Positions 28,154-41,991 of a stretch of DNA of 64,000 bases are shown here, piece after piece. A program made the translations under genes and the position numbers. The stretch is from Leptospira tipperaryensis (GTDB lineage: Bacteria > Spirochaetota > Leptospiria > Leptospirales > Leptospiraceae). Position 1 is the first letter of the stretch, and each line of letters opens with the position of its first letter. The stretch spans positions 3,938,001-4,002,000 of the forward strand of contig NZ_CP015217.1 in assembly GCF_001729245.1 (NCBI RefSeq). Reading direction: 5' to 3'. Below the pieces are notes generated by a model. The model was not told the origin of the DNA, did not search any database, and saw only the letters and a program-made list of their open reading frames with translations.

Positions 28154-29677
28154 TTAGAAGAAGATCGTCATCGAAACGCCGACGGTCCAGATATAACCGC
28201 CGTAGGAATAATTCGGATTTCGTTCGGTCGGATTGTATTTATGAACTTCATTCGATTTCAATTGATGATTTTCGATCACGATGTCAAAGATCAGAGGTTT
28301 TCTAAGACGGTTCATAAATTTGAAAGTAGTAGGACTGAATACATAAGAAAAACCTAAACTATAAATATTCCGATCTGAATCCATCCAGTTATTTGCGCCC
28401 GGCATCGCGGGTAGAGGGGTCGGCTTTGTCGCAAATCCGAGTCTCGTTTTTAAGAATTTGAAGAGAGCATATTCGGCGCCGATTCGAAAGTTCGTGGTAT
28501 CGTGAAGATATAAGGGTTCGGAATATTTTTCTTTGATTCTCGATAATTTGAATTGGCTCCAAATTTCACGGTTTATATCGAAACTAAGCACCAAACGGTC
28601 GTTAGGTCTAAATCCAAGTCCGTAAGAAAAAACTCTAGGATTGAATCCGTCCAAGATCGCAAGATCAAAATCCAACTGAATTCCAAGAAGAGTAGTTTGC
28701 GCTCTCGCAGGAACCGGATCCACTTGCATTACTGTTTCTCTTTTGTAAGAAGCTCCTAAACTAAATTTACCGTAAGAAAATTGAAGACCATAGGTAGGAT
28801 TGATCAAAGGTTTAACGGTAAGAATTACTTGTGAATTCGCAGAAACCGGATCCGGAGAAATGGGAACGTCTTTCATCAAAATGCTTCCAGTTCCTCCCGC
28901 AAGTGCGGTAAAACCCACTCCTGCAAATAGACGGTCTTTCCAAATTTCAAGTCCAAGTCCGCCCATAATGGTCGGTCTTTCATTGCTTACGCCCTGTTGC
29001 AGATAACGTGGAACTGTAGGATTTTGATCGTTAAGGGTGAGCAAATTTCCACTTCCGGGTACGATCGCGTTGATCCCAAAACGAAAACCTCTGCTCATAT
29101 CAAACATGTCGTTTAGATTGAGGGTAAGACCCAAACCCACAAAACTATCCCTGATCTTATTTAGATTTTGATTTCGAGGCGCGGTCGTGTGAGAAGTCGG
29201 ATTCGCGTACATGTATTGAAAGGTAACTTCGTGTACGCTTCTTTCAGGACGGTTCGCGGGTTTATATTTAAAAACGTCTTTTGTAAAACCTTCTTTTGTA
29301 TCAGCCCAATATCTTTTGTACCAAGGACCGACTACTGCGGGTTGCTGATTGGCGGGATCGTTCGGATCCACGTTAGGCGGTGTTGTGGAAGAAGCGTCTT
29401 TGTTTTCCGGATTGGGAATCTCTGGATTATTAGTTCTTGCTTCCTTTTCAATTGCCGCAAGAATCAAATCGCCCTCGGAAAGTCTTCCTAAACCGGCGGG
29501 ATTATAAAAAACAGCGGAAGAGTTGTTTACGATAGCGGTGACCGCACTTCCCATCCCTGCGGCTCCGGGATGAGCGCCGTAGATATCGCCGTAACTTCCG
29601 GCGTGGACATTCTTGTGAAAGCCAAAGCCCAACAACAAAGCGATCCCTATCGTTCTTTTTAACTTAAAAATTTTCAA
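28154..29677 (-). CDS. OmpP1/FadL-type outer-membrane transporter
   Basis: 507 residues. A signal peptide ends near NVHA, and the mature N-terminus GSYGDIYGAHPGAAGMGSAVTAIVNNSSAVFYNPAGLG is the classic FadL hatch/N-terminal pattern, including the NPAGL motif. The remainder alternates amphipathic strands as in a 14-strand barrel and ends in a C-terminal Phe. It likely moves long-chain fatty acids or other hydrophobic compounds across the outer membrane. A Pro/Asn-rich insert follows residue 80. A dyad symmetry about 63 bases upstream may be an operator. Confidence 0.82.
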   Translation of the reverse strand: MKIFKLKRTIGIALLLGFGFHKNVHAGSYGDIYGAHPGAAGMGSAVTAIVNNSSAVFYNPAGLGRLSEGDLILAAIEKEARTNNPEIPNPENKDASSTTPPNVDPNDPANQQPAVVGPWYKRYWADTKEGFTKDVFKYKPANRPERSVHEVTFQYMYANPTSHTTAPRNQNLNKIRDSFVGLGLTLNLNDMFDMSRGFRFGINAIVPGSGNLLTLNDQNPTVPRYLQQGVSNERPTIMGGLGLEIWKDRLFAGVGFTALAGGTGSILMKDVPISPDPVSANSQVILTVKPLINPTYGLQFSYGKFSLGASYKRETVMQVDPVPARAQTTLLGIQLDFDLAILDGFNPRVFSYGLGFRPNDRLVLSFDINREIWSQFKLSRIKEKYSEPLYLHDTTNFRIGAEYALFKFLKTRLGFATKPTPLPAMPGANNWMDSDRNIYSLGFSYVFSPTTFKFMNRLRKPLIFDIVIENHQLKSNEVHKYNPTERNPNYSYGGYIWTVGVSMTIFF

Positions 29678-29739
29678 TTTCGCCTACCCTCTTTCCACCC
29701 AATCGATGAAGGAAAGATACCTTTTTGCTTCTACGATCC

Positions 29740-29764
29740 ACTGATATTATTATTAAATATCAGT
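29740..29764. promoter_or_regulatory. AT-rich 25-base dyad upstream of the FadL-like gene
   Basis: ACTGATATT (29740-29748) and AATATCAGT (29756-29764), perfect nine-base arms with a seven-base spacer. It sits 63 bases before the FadL ATG and about 94 bases beyond the ClC stop. It has the shape of a repressor operator but could also be a hairpin end for the ClC transcript. Confidence 0.4.
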
Positions 29765-29857
29765 TATTTTTAAAAAGTTCGGATTATTTTATAAAGGAAG
29801 GGGCAAAAAGTCGAGAAAAATATCTAAAAAATTAGAGCGTACGTTACAATAACCTAT

Positions 29858-31732
<1,875 letters not shown>

Positions 31733-31748
31733 CTTGATAGCAGAATGA

Positions 31749-31776
31749 GATCGTTCCGTTAAAACAAAGAACGATC
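31749..31776 (-). terminator. Hairpin between the exported-protein and ClC genes
   Basis: Perfect eight-base arms GATCGTTC (31749-31756) and GAACGATC (31769-31776), 26 bases past the stop of the upstream minus-strand gene. It is not followed by a T run, so read-through to the ClC gene is possible. Confidence 0.5.
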
Positions 31777-31801
31777 CTTTTGAAAAAGAAATTCTCTAAC
31801 T

Positions 31802-32571
31802 TCAGTATTTAAAAGAATAAGACAATTCGAATAGACGATTGTGTGTCGTGGTATCTTCCAGAGCGCCGGTTGCGCGATACAACCTCGGAAGTGCAATAGC
31901 TGCGATAAAAATTCCGCTGTATTTTGCATCGAAGACATTACCGCTGGGACCGTGTTTGTTAAGAAGATTGTCCACAGAACTTTTTTTATCGTTATTGCTC
32001 ATTACAAAATAATAAGCGAGTCCGCCGATGAGTAAATCCGTAAGTAAATAAAAAGAAGATCTAGAAAATGCGTCTCCCGAAGTATAAACTGGAGATTTTC
32101 GAGCGTTGTACATTACCGAAAACGCGGGTGAAACTAAATTTAAACCTTGAGAAATAAGATGAGATTTCTTTTCCAATTTTTCGAAACGCTCTTCGCCCGT
32201 CGAAGAAGCCCCCGTCACGGACCCGATTCCATTCGCATCCTTTCTCTGTAATTCTTCCTGAAAATAATTCCGAAACGCTTTTTCCATTCCTGCTTTGGGA
32301 GCTTCGATCCGCATAATACTTACGTTATCACGTTTTGCGAATTCTCCCAAATAAACGTTAAACGTATACTTTGAATACCAAGGATTCGTATAATGATATT
32401 TAAAACCTTTTGTCTTTTTGCTGAGTTTAACGGAGCCTTCCGCAAACTTATTCAATGCCGCGAAAACTCTCATGTTATTGTCTTCGATCTTTCCTTCGAT
32501 CTCAATGACTTCGGAAGCGAACGCCGGTGCCGTTACCAAAAAGAATAGAATCGAAACGATATAAAAACGTA

Positions 32572-32575
<4 letters not shown>
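31802..32575 (-). CDS. Exported hypothetical protein
   Basis: 257 residues with a signal peptide (cleavage near AFAS). The N-terminal half has short charged beta-like segments, and the C-terminal third has a hydrophobic stretch (LLTDLLIGGLAYYFVM) that may be membrane-associated. No domain recognised. Its start overlaps the stop of the CPBP protease gene by four bases (32572-32575), so the pair is translationally coupled. Confidence 0.6.
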
Positions 32576-33483
<908 letters not shown>

Positions 33484-33490
33484 TTCTGTC

Positions 33491-33521
<31 letters not shown>

Positions 33522-33545
33522 AGCCGATTCTACAAGTATAAGACC

Positions 33546-34466
33546 ATGATACGATCTCTCAGGTATCCAATCGGAATGATTACTGTGATCCTCGCGGTTA
33601 TTTTTTTCGAGAATCCAATCCACTCCCGTCAAAAATCGGAGCTTCTTCGAAATCTTGATTACAACAACCAATCCATCAAACGTCTTAGGGAAGACGTGAA
33701 GAACAATCTTAGAATCTCGGTTTCCAATTTAGAGAGATCGGAACTGACGTCTCTTGAATTCTATCGATACGTAGTGAAGAAAGAAGATAATTTTTTCAAG
33801 ATCATGGCCAGAACGGGAATGGATATCGATACACTTTCTTCCGTAAATAGCCTCTCTTCCCCTTATGATATTTATCCTGGAATGGAACTCATGATTCCGA
33901 ACATGCGCGGAATCTACGACTCGGACGAAAAAGATAACTCTCCTTCCGTTCAGAAAAAACTTTCCAAAAAATACAATCTCGCCGAGAAGTTTGTCAATTA
34001 CGACGAAACCAAAGGAATGTGGTTTATCCCGGGAAAAGGACTTCCCAAAGAAGAAAGATCTTTCTTTTACGGAATGGCTTTTTTTCGTCCGCTCGGAGAC
34101 GAAGGAATCATATCTTCCCGTTTCGGAAAAAGAAAAGATCCTTTTACGAGAAAGGAAACGTTTCACGGGGGAATGGACATCGCCGCGGAAGAAGGTACTC
34201 CCGTTTTTGCTTCCGCGGACGGAGAAGTTTCCTTCTCCGAAAAAAAGGGCGGTTACGGTAATTTAGTAGTTTTGAATCACCGACTCGGCTACGAAACGTT
34301 ATACGGTCATTTGAGTTCGATCGCGGTTCGTCCCGGTGAAAAAGTCCGCAAGGGTCAGAAGATAGGAGAGGTCGGTCAAACGGGAAGAGCCACTGGAAAT
34401 CATTTACACTTTGAAGTAAGAAGATTCAACCAAAGACAAAGACCCGTTTTCAGAGATCATGCTTAA
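33546..34466 (+). CDS. LysM and M23 peptidase-domain protein
   Basis: The start at 33546 gives 306 residues with a membrane anchor or signal near 9-20; the longer frame upstream runs into the divergent gene. A LysM domain (about 74-118) is followed by an M23 metallopeptidase domain with HxxxD (His207, Asp211), His255 in YGHL and HLH (286-288), all zinc and catalytic residues intact. It should cleave peptidoglycan cross-links in the periplasm, or act as a LytM-type factor in envelope division. The following beta-propeller gene overlaps by eight bases. Confidence 0.88.
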   Translation: MIRSLRYPIGMITVILAVIFFENPIHSRQKSELLRNLDYNNQSIKRLREDVKNNLRISVSNLERSELTSLEFYRYVVKKEDNFFKIMARTGMDIDTLSSVNSLSSPYDIYPGMELMIPNMRGIYDSDEKDNSPSVQKKLSKKYNLAEKFVNYDETKGMWFIPGKGLPKEERSFFYGMAFFRPLGDEGIISSRFGKRKDPFTRKETFHGGMDIAAEEGTPVFASADGEVSFSEKKGGYGNLVVLNHRLGYETLYGHLSSIAVRPGEKVRKGQKIGEVGQTGRATGNHLHFEVRRFNQRQRPVFRDHA

Positions 34467-35541
34467 AAAAATTACCCTCTTTCTATTCGTCTTTATACTA
34501 ACCTCGCTGGCATTCTTAGGAATTTTATTTTTTCGTTCCGGCAAAGTTGTAACGGAAAGTTATCTCCCGGATTCTCCCTTTGATACTGAAAAAAACAATC
34601 ATCTTCTCGAAGCGGAATGGATCCATACAGAAGTTTTAGAACAACCTTACGGAATCGCCGTTGATACTTCGGGTTTTATTTATACCGGAACCAAAGACAA
34701 AAAAATAATCCGAATTCGTACAAACGAAAAGGTGGAAGTTTTTGCAACCGTCGAAGGAAGACCCTTAGGAATGAGTTTTGATCGACAGGGAAATCTTTTG
34801 GTCTGTGTGGAAGAGGTAGGAATCGTTTCCATTCATAAAGACGGGTCCCAAAAGATTCTCATTTCCAAACTCCCCGACGGAAGTCCCCTGCGTTTTCCCC
34901 ACGCGATCGACATCGCTCGAGACGGGAGAATCTACTTCACCGTTTCCAGCAAAACTCATTCTTACAAAGATTCTTTTTTGGAAGAATTGTCAGCGCTTCC
35001 GAATGGGATGATTCTTACGGCGGATAAGAATTTAAACTCATTAGAAATCTTGAATGAAGAATTGTATTACCCGACCGGGATCGCCTTGTCTTCCAATGAA
35101 AATTTTCTATTAGTCGTTGAACCTTTTCGTCACCGAGTTTCTTCCGTTCCACTTTTCGGTTCTAAACGAGGAATCGAAAAATTCTTTCTAACGAATATGC
35201 CGGGCATTCCCGGGCTGGTTTCGAGCAATGGAGGATCGTTTTGGATCGGAGTTCCGTTTTATAGAAACGAAATCTTGGATAAAACACAAGAATATCCGGA
35301 GATCAAAAATCTTTTGGTTGGACTGCCGAGTTTTCTATATGCGAGAAATTCGCCGAGAGGATTCGTGATCGCAATGAATGAGTTTGGAGACATTACCGCA
35401 AACTATCAAGACGTTATCGGAACTTCGATTAGTGGAATTACGGCGGTTTTAAATCATGCCGGAAATATTTACTTAGTTTCTTCGACTCAGGGAAAAATCG
35501 CAAAGATGAAACCCGTTGTCGAAGAAATTCGTTTTTTCTAA
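34459..35541 (+). CDS. SMP-30 / strictosidine synthase-like beta-propeller protein
   Basis: 360 residues. A single N-terminal membrane anchor (6-27) is followed by NHL/SMP-30-like repeats (EQPYGIAVDTSGFIYTG, RPLGMSFDRQGNLLV, RFPHAIDIARDGRIYFT, YYPTGIALSSNENFLLV), as in six-bladed lactonase propellers. The resemblance to strictosidine synthase/adipocyte membrane-associated proteins is strongest in the last two. Function likely periplasmic; substrate unknown. It overlaps the M23 gene start-to-stop, so the two are co-expressed. Confidence 0.78.
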   Translation: MLKKITLFLFVFILTSLAFLGILFFRSGKVVTESYLPDSPFDTEKNNHLLEAEWIHTEVLEQPYGIAVDTSGFIYTGTKDKKIIRIRTNEKVEVFATVEGRPLGMSFDRQGNLLVCVEEVGIVSIHKDGSQKILISKLPDGSPLRFPHAIDIARDGRIYFTVSSKTHSYKDSFLEELSALPNGMILTADKNLNSLEILNEELYYPTGIALSSNENFLLVVEPFRHRVSSVPLFGSKRGIEKFFLTNMPGIPGLVSSNGGSFWIGVPFYRNEILDKTQEYPEIKNLLVGLPSFLYARNSPRGFVIAMNEFGDITANYQDVIGTSISGITAVLNHAGNIYLVSSTQGKIAKMKPVVEEIRFF

Positions 35542-35546
35542 TATTC

Positions 35547-37232
35547 TTACATCGATCCTAAAGCTTCTCTAAATCTTTCGAGAGGAAAACGGTTTACGAA
35601 ATCGCCGAATTTTTCACCCGGAGTTCCTTCTTCTTTCCAAAGAATAAAGGCCTTTTCGAGTTGGGCCGGGATATCCGTGAAAGCAACTTTCTTAGCTACG
35701 TATTCCCCTACTTTGGTTCCTTCGGAATCTGCTCCGAAAAACAAGGAATACTTTCCACCAGCCTGCTGACCTACGATTCCAACTTCCGCGGAATAAGGTC
35801 GCGCACAACCGTTCGGACATCCGGTCATTCTTACAACCGGAGCACGATCGCTGAGCCCGTGTTTTTCTAATACCTTCTGAATTCCGTTTAATAACTCCGG
35901 AAACGTTCTTTCGGATTCAGTAAGAGCCAAACTGCAAGTTGGAAGCGCGGGACAAGCAAGTGCGCGATCAAAAAGAGGATGCGGACTTTTCGGACTCACA
36001 TTCAATTCTTCTAATCTTTTTTCGATCTTTGTTTGATCCGCTTTTTGAACTCCGATCAAAATCAAATCTTGATCCGCGGTAATCTGAACGCCGAGTTTAT
36101 AATTTCCGATAATTTCTTTCAGAGCCGATTTAAGAGGTTTACCCGGAAAGTCTTTGATACGTCCAGCGAGTGTATGAAATCCGAGAGACAAAGTTCCGTC
36201 TTCTCTTTCAGTCCAACCTAAATAGGAAGGAGTTTCCCATACAGGAAGTGTCTTGTTTTGATCGAACTTTGTATTAGAGCGGGATTCAACTTCGTTTCTA
36301 AACCATTCCACGCCTTTATCAGCGAGAACGTATTTTAAACGTGCGTGTTTACGATTGGTCCGATCTCCGAAATCTCTATGCGCGGTCACGATCGCCTCTG
36401 CAACAGCGACTAACGCGTTTTCCGGAATCCATCCGAGAGGACTCGCTGCGCGGGCAAAAGTTTCCGGTTTGTTGTGAGTCATCCCAAACCCGCCGCCCGC
36501 AAAAACGAAATAACCGTCGATCTTGCTTCCGTCCGAATTCAAGGTAGCCGCAAATCCCATATCGTTTGCGTAGATATCGACCGTGTTGTTTCCGGCCAGT
36601 GTAACAGCGATTTTAAATTTTCGAGGAAGATAGGTTTTGCCGTAGATCGGATCGTCTTCGTCCTTATTGATTTGTTTATCGCCTAACCAGACTTCTGCGT
36701 AAGCGTTCGTCTTAAATTTAAAATGGTCGGATAAGAGTTGAGCGACTCCGTCCAAAAGTTGAAGACTTTTTTTACCGTGTGGATTTACGGCCTGGGTTAC
36801 GTTTCTAACCACGTCGCCGCAAGCGCCCATACTGGAAAGATTGATCTTATTGATTTCCTGCATCACGTCGCGGAGATGAAAAATTCTCAGAGTATGAAGC
36901 TGAACCGATTGTCTCGTTGTTAAACGAATTGCACCGCCGCCGAATTTGTCTCCAAGCGCGTCCCAAACCAAATACTGTTCCGCAGTAAGTCTTCCGCCTG
37001 GAATTCTACCGCGAATCATAAAGGTGGTAGGAGCTTCGATATCATTACCATTTTCGTCTTTCTTACGATCTCTGTCTTTTTGCTGATAGAGTCCGTGAAA
37101 TTTTAGTAATTGTTTTTCATCTTCTTCATAAGAATCGATGTTCTGATCGATACCTTCGGCGATTTTACCTCTCAGATTATTTGAGTTCAGTTTAGTTTCT
37201 TCAACCGGAGATAGTTCTTTTGTTTCTGACAT
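35547..37232 (-). CDS. cysI: Sulfite reductase hemoprotein subunit
   Basis: 561 residues. It reduces sulfite to sulfide using siroheme and a 4Fe-4S cluster in the cytoplasm. The cluster/siroheme Cys motifs are CPALPTC and TGCPNGC. The N-terminal GRIPGGRLTAEQY and the RLTTRQSVQLH segment are typical. Electrons normally come from CysJ, which is not in this operon; an unlinked flavoprotein or ferredoxin is implied. It is the last gene of the cys operon, 42 bases after sirC, and converges on the beta-propeller gene. Confidence 0.93.
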   Translation of the reverse strand: MSETKELSPVEETKLNSNNLRGKIAEGIDQNIDSYEEDEKQLLKFHGLYQQKDRDRKKDENGNDIEAPTTFMIRGRIPGGRLTAEQYLVWDALGDKFGGGAIRLTTRQSVQLHTLRIFHLRDVMQEINKINLSSMGACGDVVRNVTQAVNPHGKKSLQLLDGVAQLLSDHFKFKTNAYAEVWLGDKQINKDEDDPIYGKTYLPRKFKIAVTLAGNNTVDIYANDMGFAATLNSDGSKIDGYFVFAGGGFGMTHNKPETFARAASPLGWIPENALVAVAEAIVTAHRDFGDRTNRKHARLKYVLADKGVEWFRNEVESRSNTKFDQNKTLPVWETPSYLGWTEREDGTLSLGFHTLAGRIKDFPGKPLKSALKEIIGNYKLGVQITADQDLILIGVQKADQTKIEKRLEELNVSPKSPHPLFDRALACPALPTCSLALTESERTFPELLNGIQKVLEKHGLSDRAPVVRMTGCPNGCARPYSAEVGIVGQQAGGKYSLFFGADSEGTKVGEYVAKKVAFTDIPAQLEKAFILWKEEGTPGEKFGDFVNRFPLERFREALGSM

Positions 37233-37274
37233 GATTTAGATTTTTTCCTTTTTCGGGTTTATGATTTCGTTCTT

Positions 37275-37877
37275 CTATTTTTGATTTGTGGAAGCGCTGA
37301 AATATTCTTCCTTGAGAGTTTGTAAAAGATTTTTTAAAACTCTTTTTCTGCGATCGGCATCGGGCAGTATCGATTTGAGTTCTTTTCTAAATTCTATCAA
37401 CTCTTGAAAATCTTCTTCGTGATCGTTTGGAATCAGTTCATCCAACGCGGATTTAACCACGCCTGACAAACCCGCAAAATTGCCTTCGGTAGAAATCGCG
37501 ATTCTCAAAGGACCACGATCCAAAACCGCCGCCGAATAAAAATCGCAGTTGGAAGGATCGTCTGCGCAGTTGATCCAAATCTTCCAGGAATGAGCGTATT
37601 CACAAAGTCTACGATTCAGTTCGGAATCGTTAGTCGCGGAAAAAACAAGAGCTCTTCCTTGGAGATCGGAAAAATCCACGGATCTATATTCAATTTTAAT
37701 TTCGGAATGTTTCTCTAAAATGGAAGTCACTTCTTTACAAGCTTCCAGAGTGATTATCGTAATCTTCGCTCCACAATCAATGAGATGAGGAAGTTTCTCA
37801 AGAGCGACCTTGCCGCCGCCGATCAAAAGAATATTCTTATTTTCTAAATTAAGAAACGCTGGATACTTACGACTCAT
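37275..37877 (-). CDS. sirC: Precorrin-2 dehydrogenase / sirohydrochlorin ferrochelatase-like (SirC/Met8-like)
   Basis: 200 residues. The NAD-binding motif LLIGGGKVALEKLPHLIDCGA (17-37) and the later NCADDPSNCDFYSAAVLDRG show the CysG N-terminal/Met8 fold. It oxidises precorrin-2 to sirohydrochlorin and may insert iron to complete siroheme. Where the family often has STGGKSPALA, this protein reads STEGNFAGLS, so the second activity is uncertain. It overlaps the cobA end by 11 bases and precedes cysI, which needs siroheme. Confidence 0.82.
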   Translation of the reverse strand: MSRKYPAFLNLENKNILLIGGGKVALEKLPHLIDCGAKITIITLEACKEVTSILEKHSEIKIEYRSVDFSDLQGRALVFSATNDSELNRRLCEYAHSWKIWINCADDPSNCDFYSAAVLDRGPLRIAISTEGNFAGLSGVVKSALDELIPNDHEEDFQELIEFRKELKSILPDADRRKRVLKNLLQTLKEEYFSASTNQK

Positions 37878-38670
37878 TCTTTTCCTCCGAAATTTGCGAA
37901 AAGAATGCCGTAGATTTGTCTTTTTCTAAAAACTGAACTACCTTTCCGATATAAACGATGCCGGGACCCTTGGTTCTTTTTTCCAGATAAGAATCTGCCG
38001 CTTCTTTGAGAGTGCAGATTTGAACCTTACACGTTTCAAGAGAAGCGTTTTCAACGAGGGCGACGGGAAGATCTTCCGAACTTCCGTGTTCTAAAAGTAA
38101 CTTTGCGATTTTAGGTAAGGAAGTCGTTCCCATAAAAAGAGCGATCGTTCCTTTGAACTTTGCAAACCATTCCCAATCCGTCTCTTCATTGAGAACGGTA
38201 TGTCCGTCCATAATCAAAACCTGACGAGACAAACCTCTGTGAGTCAAAGGGAATCCCGCGAAAGAAGACCCCGCATTGAGAGAACTCACACCGGGAACGA
38301 TTTCGTATTCTATATTATGATTGATTAATGTGATTAATTCTTCGCCGCCGCGACCGAAAACAAAGGGATCTCCTCCTTTCAGACGGACTACGTTTTTTCC
38401 GGAGAGGGCGTAAGAAAGAAGAAGTTGGTTGATTTCCTCTTGTGTGGCGGAGTGAGCGCCTGAACGTTTTCCGACGTAGTGAACCACAGCGTCCTTCGGA
38501 AAAATCTCCAGAAAAGAAGGATCCAAAAGCGCGTCATACAAAATGACTTCCGCCTTTGTAAGAATCCGATACGCGCGCAGAGTCAAGTCTTCCGGATTTC
38601 CGGGACCACCCCCAACGAGAAAAACCTTTCCCGGTTTTATCTGATCGGATTTAGAATCGGAGGCCAACAT
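37867..38670 (-). CDS. cobA: Uroporphyrinogen-III C-methyltransferase
   Basis: 267 residues. It uses S-adenosylmethionine to convert uroporphyrinogen III to precorrin-2, the branch point to siroheme and cobalamin. Signature segments are VGGGPGNPEDLTLRAYRIL, VVRLKGGDPFVFGRGGEE and PGVSSLNAGSSFAGFPLTHRG. In this operon its main service is siroheme for CysI, though the product could also feed corrin synthesis. It starts five bases after the cysN stop. Confidence 0.93.
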   Translation of the reverse strand: MLASDSKSDQIKPGKVFLVGGGPGNPEDLTLRAYRILTKAEVILYDALLDPSFLEIFPKDAVVHYVGKRSGAHSATQEEINQLLLSYALSGKNVVRLKGGDPFVFGRGGEELITLINHNIEYEIVPGVSSLNAGSSFAGFPLTHRGLSRQVLIMDGHTVLNEETDWEWFAKFKGTIALFMGTTSLPKIAKLLLEHGSSEDLPVALVENASLETCKVQICTLKEAADSYLEKRTKGPGIVYIGKVVQFLEKDKSTAFFSQISEEKNES

Positions 38671-38675
38671 GAAGT

Positions 38676-40839
<2,164 letters not shown>

Positions 40840-40843
<4 letters not shown>

Positions 40844-41577
40844 ATTGCTCTTTTAGGACCGGACTTCTGACGGACTAATTTTCCGTCGACTACGTGAAGT
40901 CCGCATTCTTGATTGTCTTCTTCCCACCACCATCTTCCGGAACGAATGTCCTCTCCGGGCGCAACCGCACGAGTACAAGGCGCACAACCGATCGAAGGAA
41001 ATCCTTTGCTGTGTAAGACGTTCACGGGGATTCGATACGTCGCGATAAAGTCCTGGGTTCTTTCCAAACTCCAATCAAGGATCGGATGGTATTTCAAAAT
41101 ATTACGAGAAGAATCCAGTTCCACTTTTGTGAGAGATCCTCTGGAATCCGATTGTTCGGAACGAATTCCGGTGATCCAAAGTTTGGTATCTTTTAGAGCG
41201 CGATTGAGAGGCTCCACTTTACGAATGTAACAACATTCTTTTCTGTTATCGACGGAATCGTAAAAACTATCCGGTCCCTTTGTATTGATCAGATTTTGAA
41301 CCGAAACTGTATCCGGGAAAAAAGTTTCTATTTTTTTACCGTAACTTGCATTTGTAAGTTTGTGAAGATCGTAGGTTTCGTTAAAGAGACGACCGGTATC
41401 TAAAGTAAAGACTCGGATTTTTAAATTTCTAGAAAAGATAACGTGGGTAATAACCTGGTCCTCAAGGCCTAAGCTCGTAGAGAAGGCCGCAGACTCTCCG
41501 AACTCCTTACTAATCCATTCTAAGGAGTCTTCTAGGCTCAGAGATGCAAGTTTTTGTTCTAATTCTTGCGGTAACAT
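40840..41577 (-). CDS. cysH: APS-type adenylylsulfate reductase
   Basis: 245 residues. It reduces APS (or PAPS) to sulfite with thioredoxin. Two cysteine pairs, KECCYIRK and IGCAPC, match the 4Fe-4S cluster type that prefers APS, agreeing with the lack of an APS kinase here. A further ECGLH motif near the C-terminus carries the active-site Cys. It is the first gene of the operon; its leader contains hairpins (see region 41578-41991), hinting at control by sulfur status. Confidence 0.9.
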
Positions 41578-41643
41578 GTTCGTGATATCTCAGTCTCGAA
41601 TTGGATGCTCCCGCATCCAGCTTGATTTTAAAATTGAACCAAG

Positions 41644-41678
41644 AAATAGCTCAAATTTCAGAAAAAAGAGAGCTATTT
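41644..41678 (-). promoter_or_regulatory. Candidate attenuator hairpin in the cysH leader
   Basis: Arms AAATAGCTC (41644-41652) and GAGCTATTT (41670-41678) around 17 bases, about 70 bases before the cysH ATG. On the plus strand it would be followed by T residues. A second small hairpin with a GGGA loop lies nearer the ATG. Confidence 0.4.
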
Positions 41679-41791
41679 TTTTACCAAAGTCCTATATATT
41701 GGAATTTTTGTAAACTATATTTGATATACGACTCTTCTTTAGAACAATTTCTCGGTATTACTGGAAATTTCAGAGATTAAGATAAGAATTT

Positions 41792-41807
41792 TGTAGGAAC
41801 TCCTACA
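41792..41807. repeat. GTAGGA...TCCTAC palindrome, copy 1
   Basis: TGTAGGA-AC-TCCTACA, perfect seven-base arms. A related palindrome lies 125 bases to the right. I recall similar motifs as frequent in leptospiral intergenic sequence, but have not checked. Confidence 0.45.
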
Positions 41808-41931
41808 TCACCCGTAAAACGCGCGCCCCCACCCTGATTGGGCGGAGGAGGAGGGCTCGCGGGAAAAATTCCGAAATTTCTCCCTATCACAAAATCACGC
41901 CCTTTGCAACGAAAAAGACGAGGGCCCATTT

Positions 41932-41946
41932 GTAGGATCTCCTACG
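41932..41946. repeat. GTAGGA...TCCTAC palindrome, copy 2
   Basis: GTAGGA-TCT-TCCTAC, six-base perfect arms, in the leader of the CPBP gene that starts at 41992. Shares both arms with copy 1. Confidence 0.45.
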
Positions 41947-41991
41947 GAAAGTATTGGAAATTTTTATTCGACAAACTCCAATCAGTTCTAA

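Larger units (their letters stand above)
41578..41991. other. 414-base cysH leader / intergenic region with hairpins
   Basis: It holds, on the cysH strand, a short GGATGC-GGGA-GCATCC hairpin close to the ATG and a longer stem with arms at 41644-41652 and 41670-41678. It also has two GTAGGA...TCCTAC palindromes (41792-41807 and 41932-41946) flanking a GC-rich stretch. No known riboswitch class was recognised. It also carries the promoter side of the CPBP gene on the plus strand. Confidence 0.55.

Noticed and set aside
41578..41700. SAM or other known riboswitch before cysH
   Set aside because: Hairpins exist, but no recognised riboswitch core or conserved pairing was visible.
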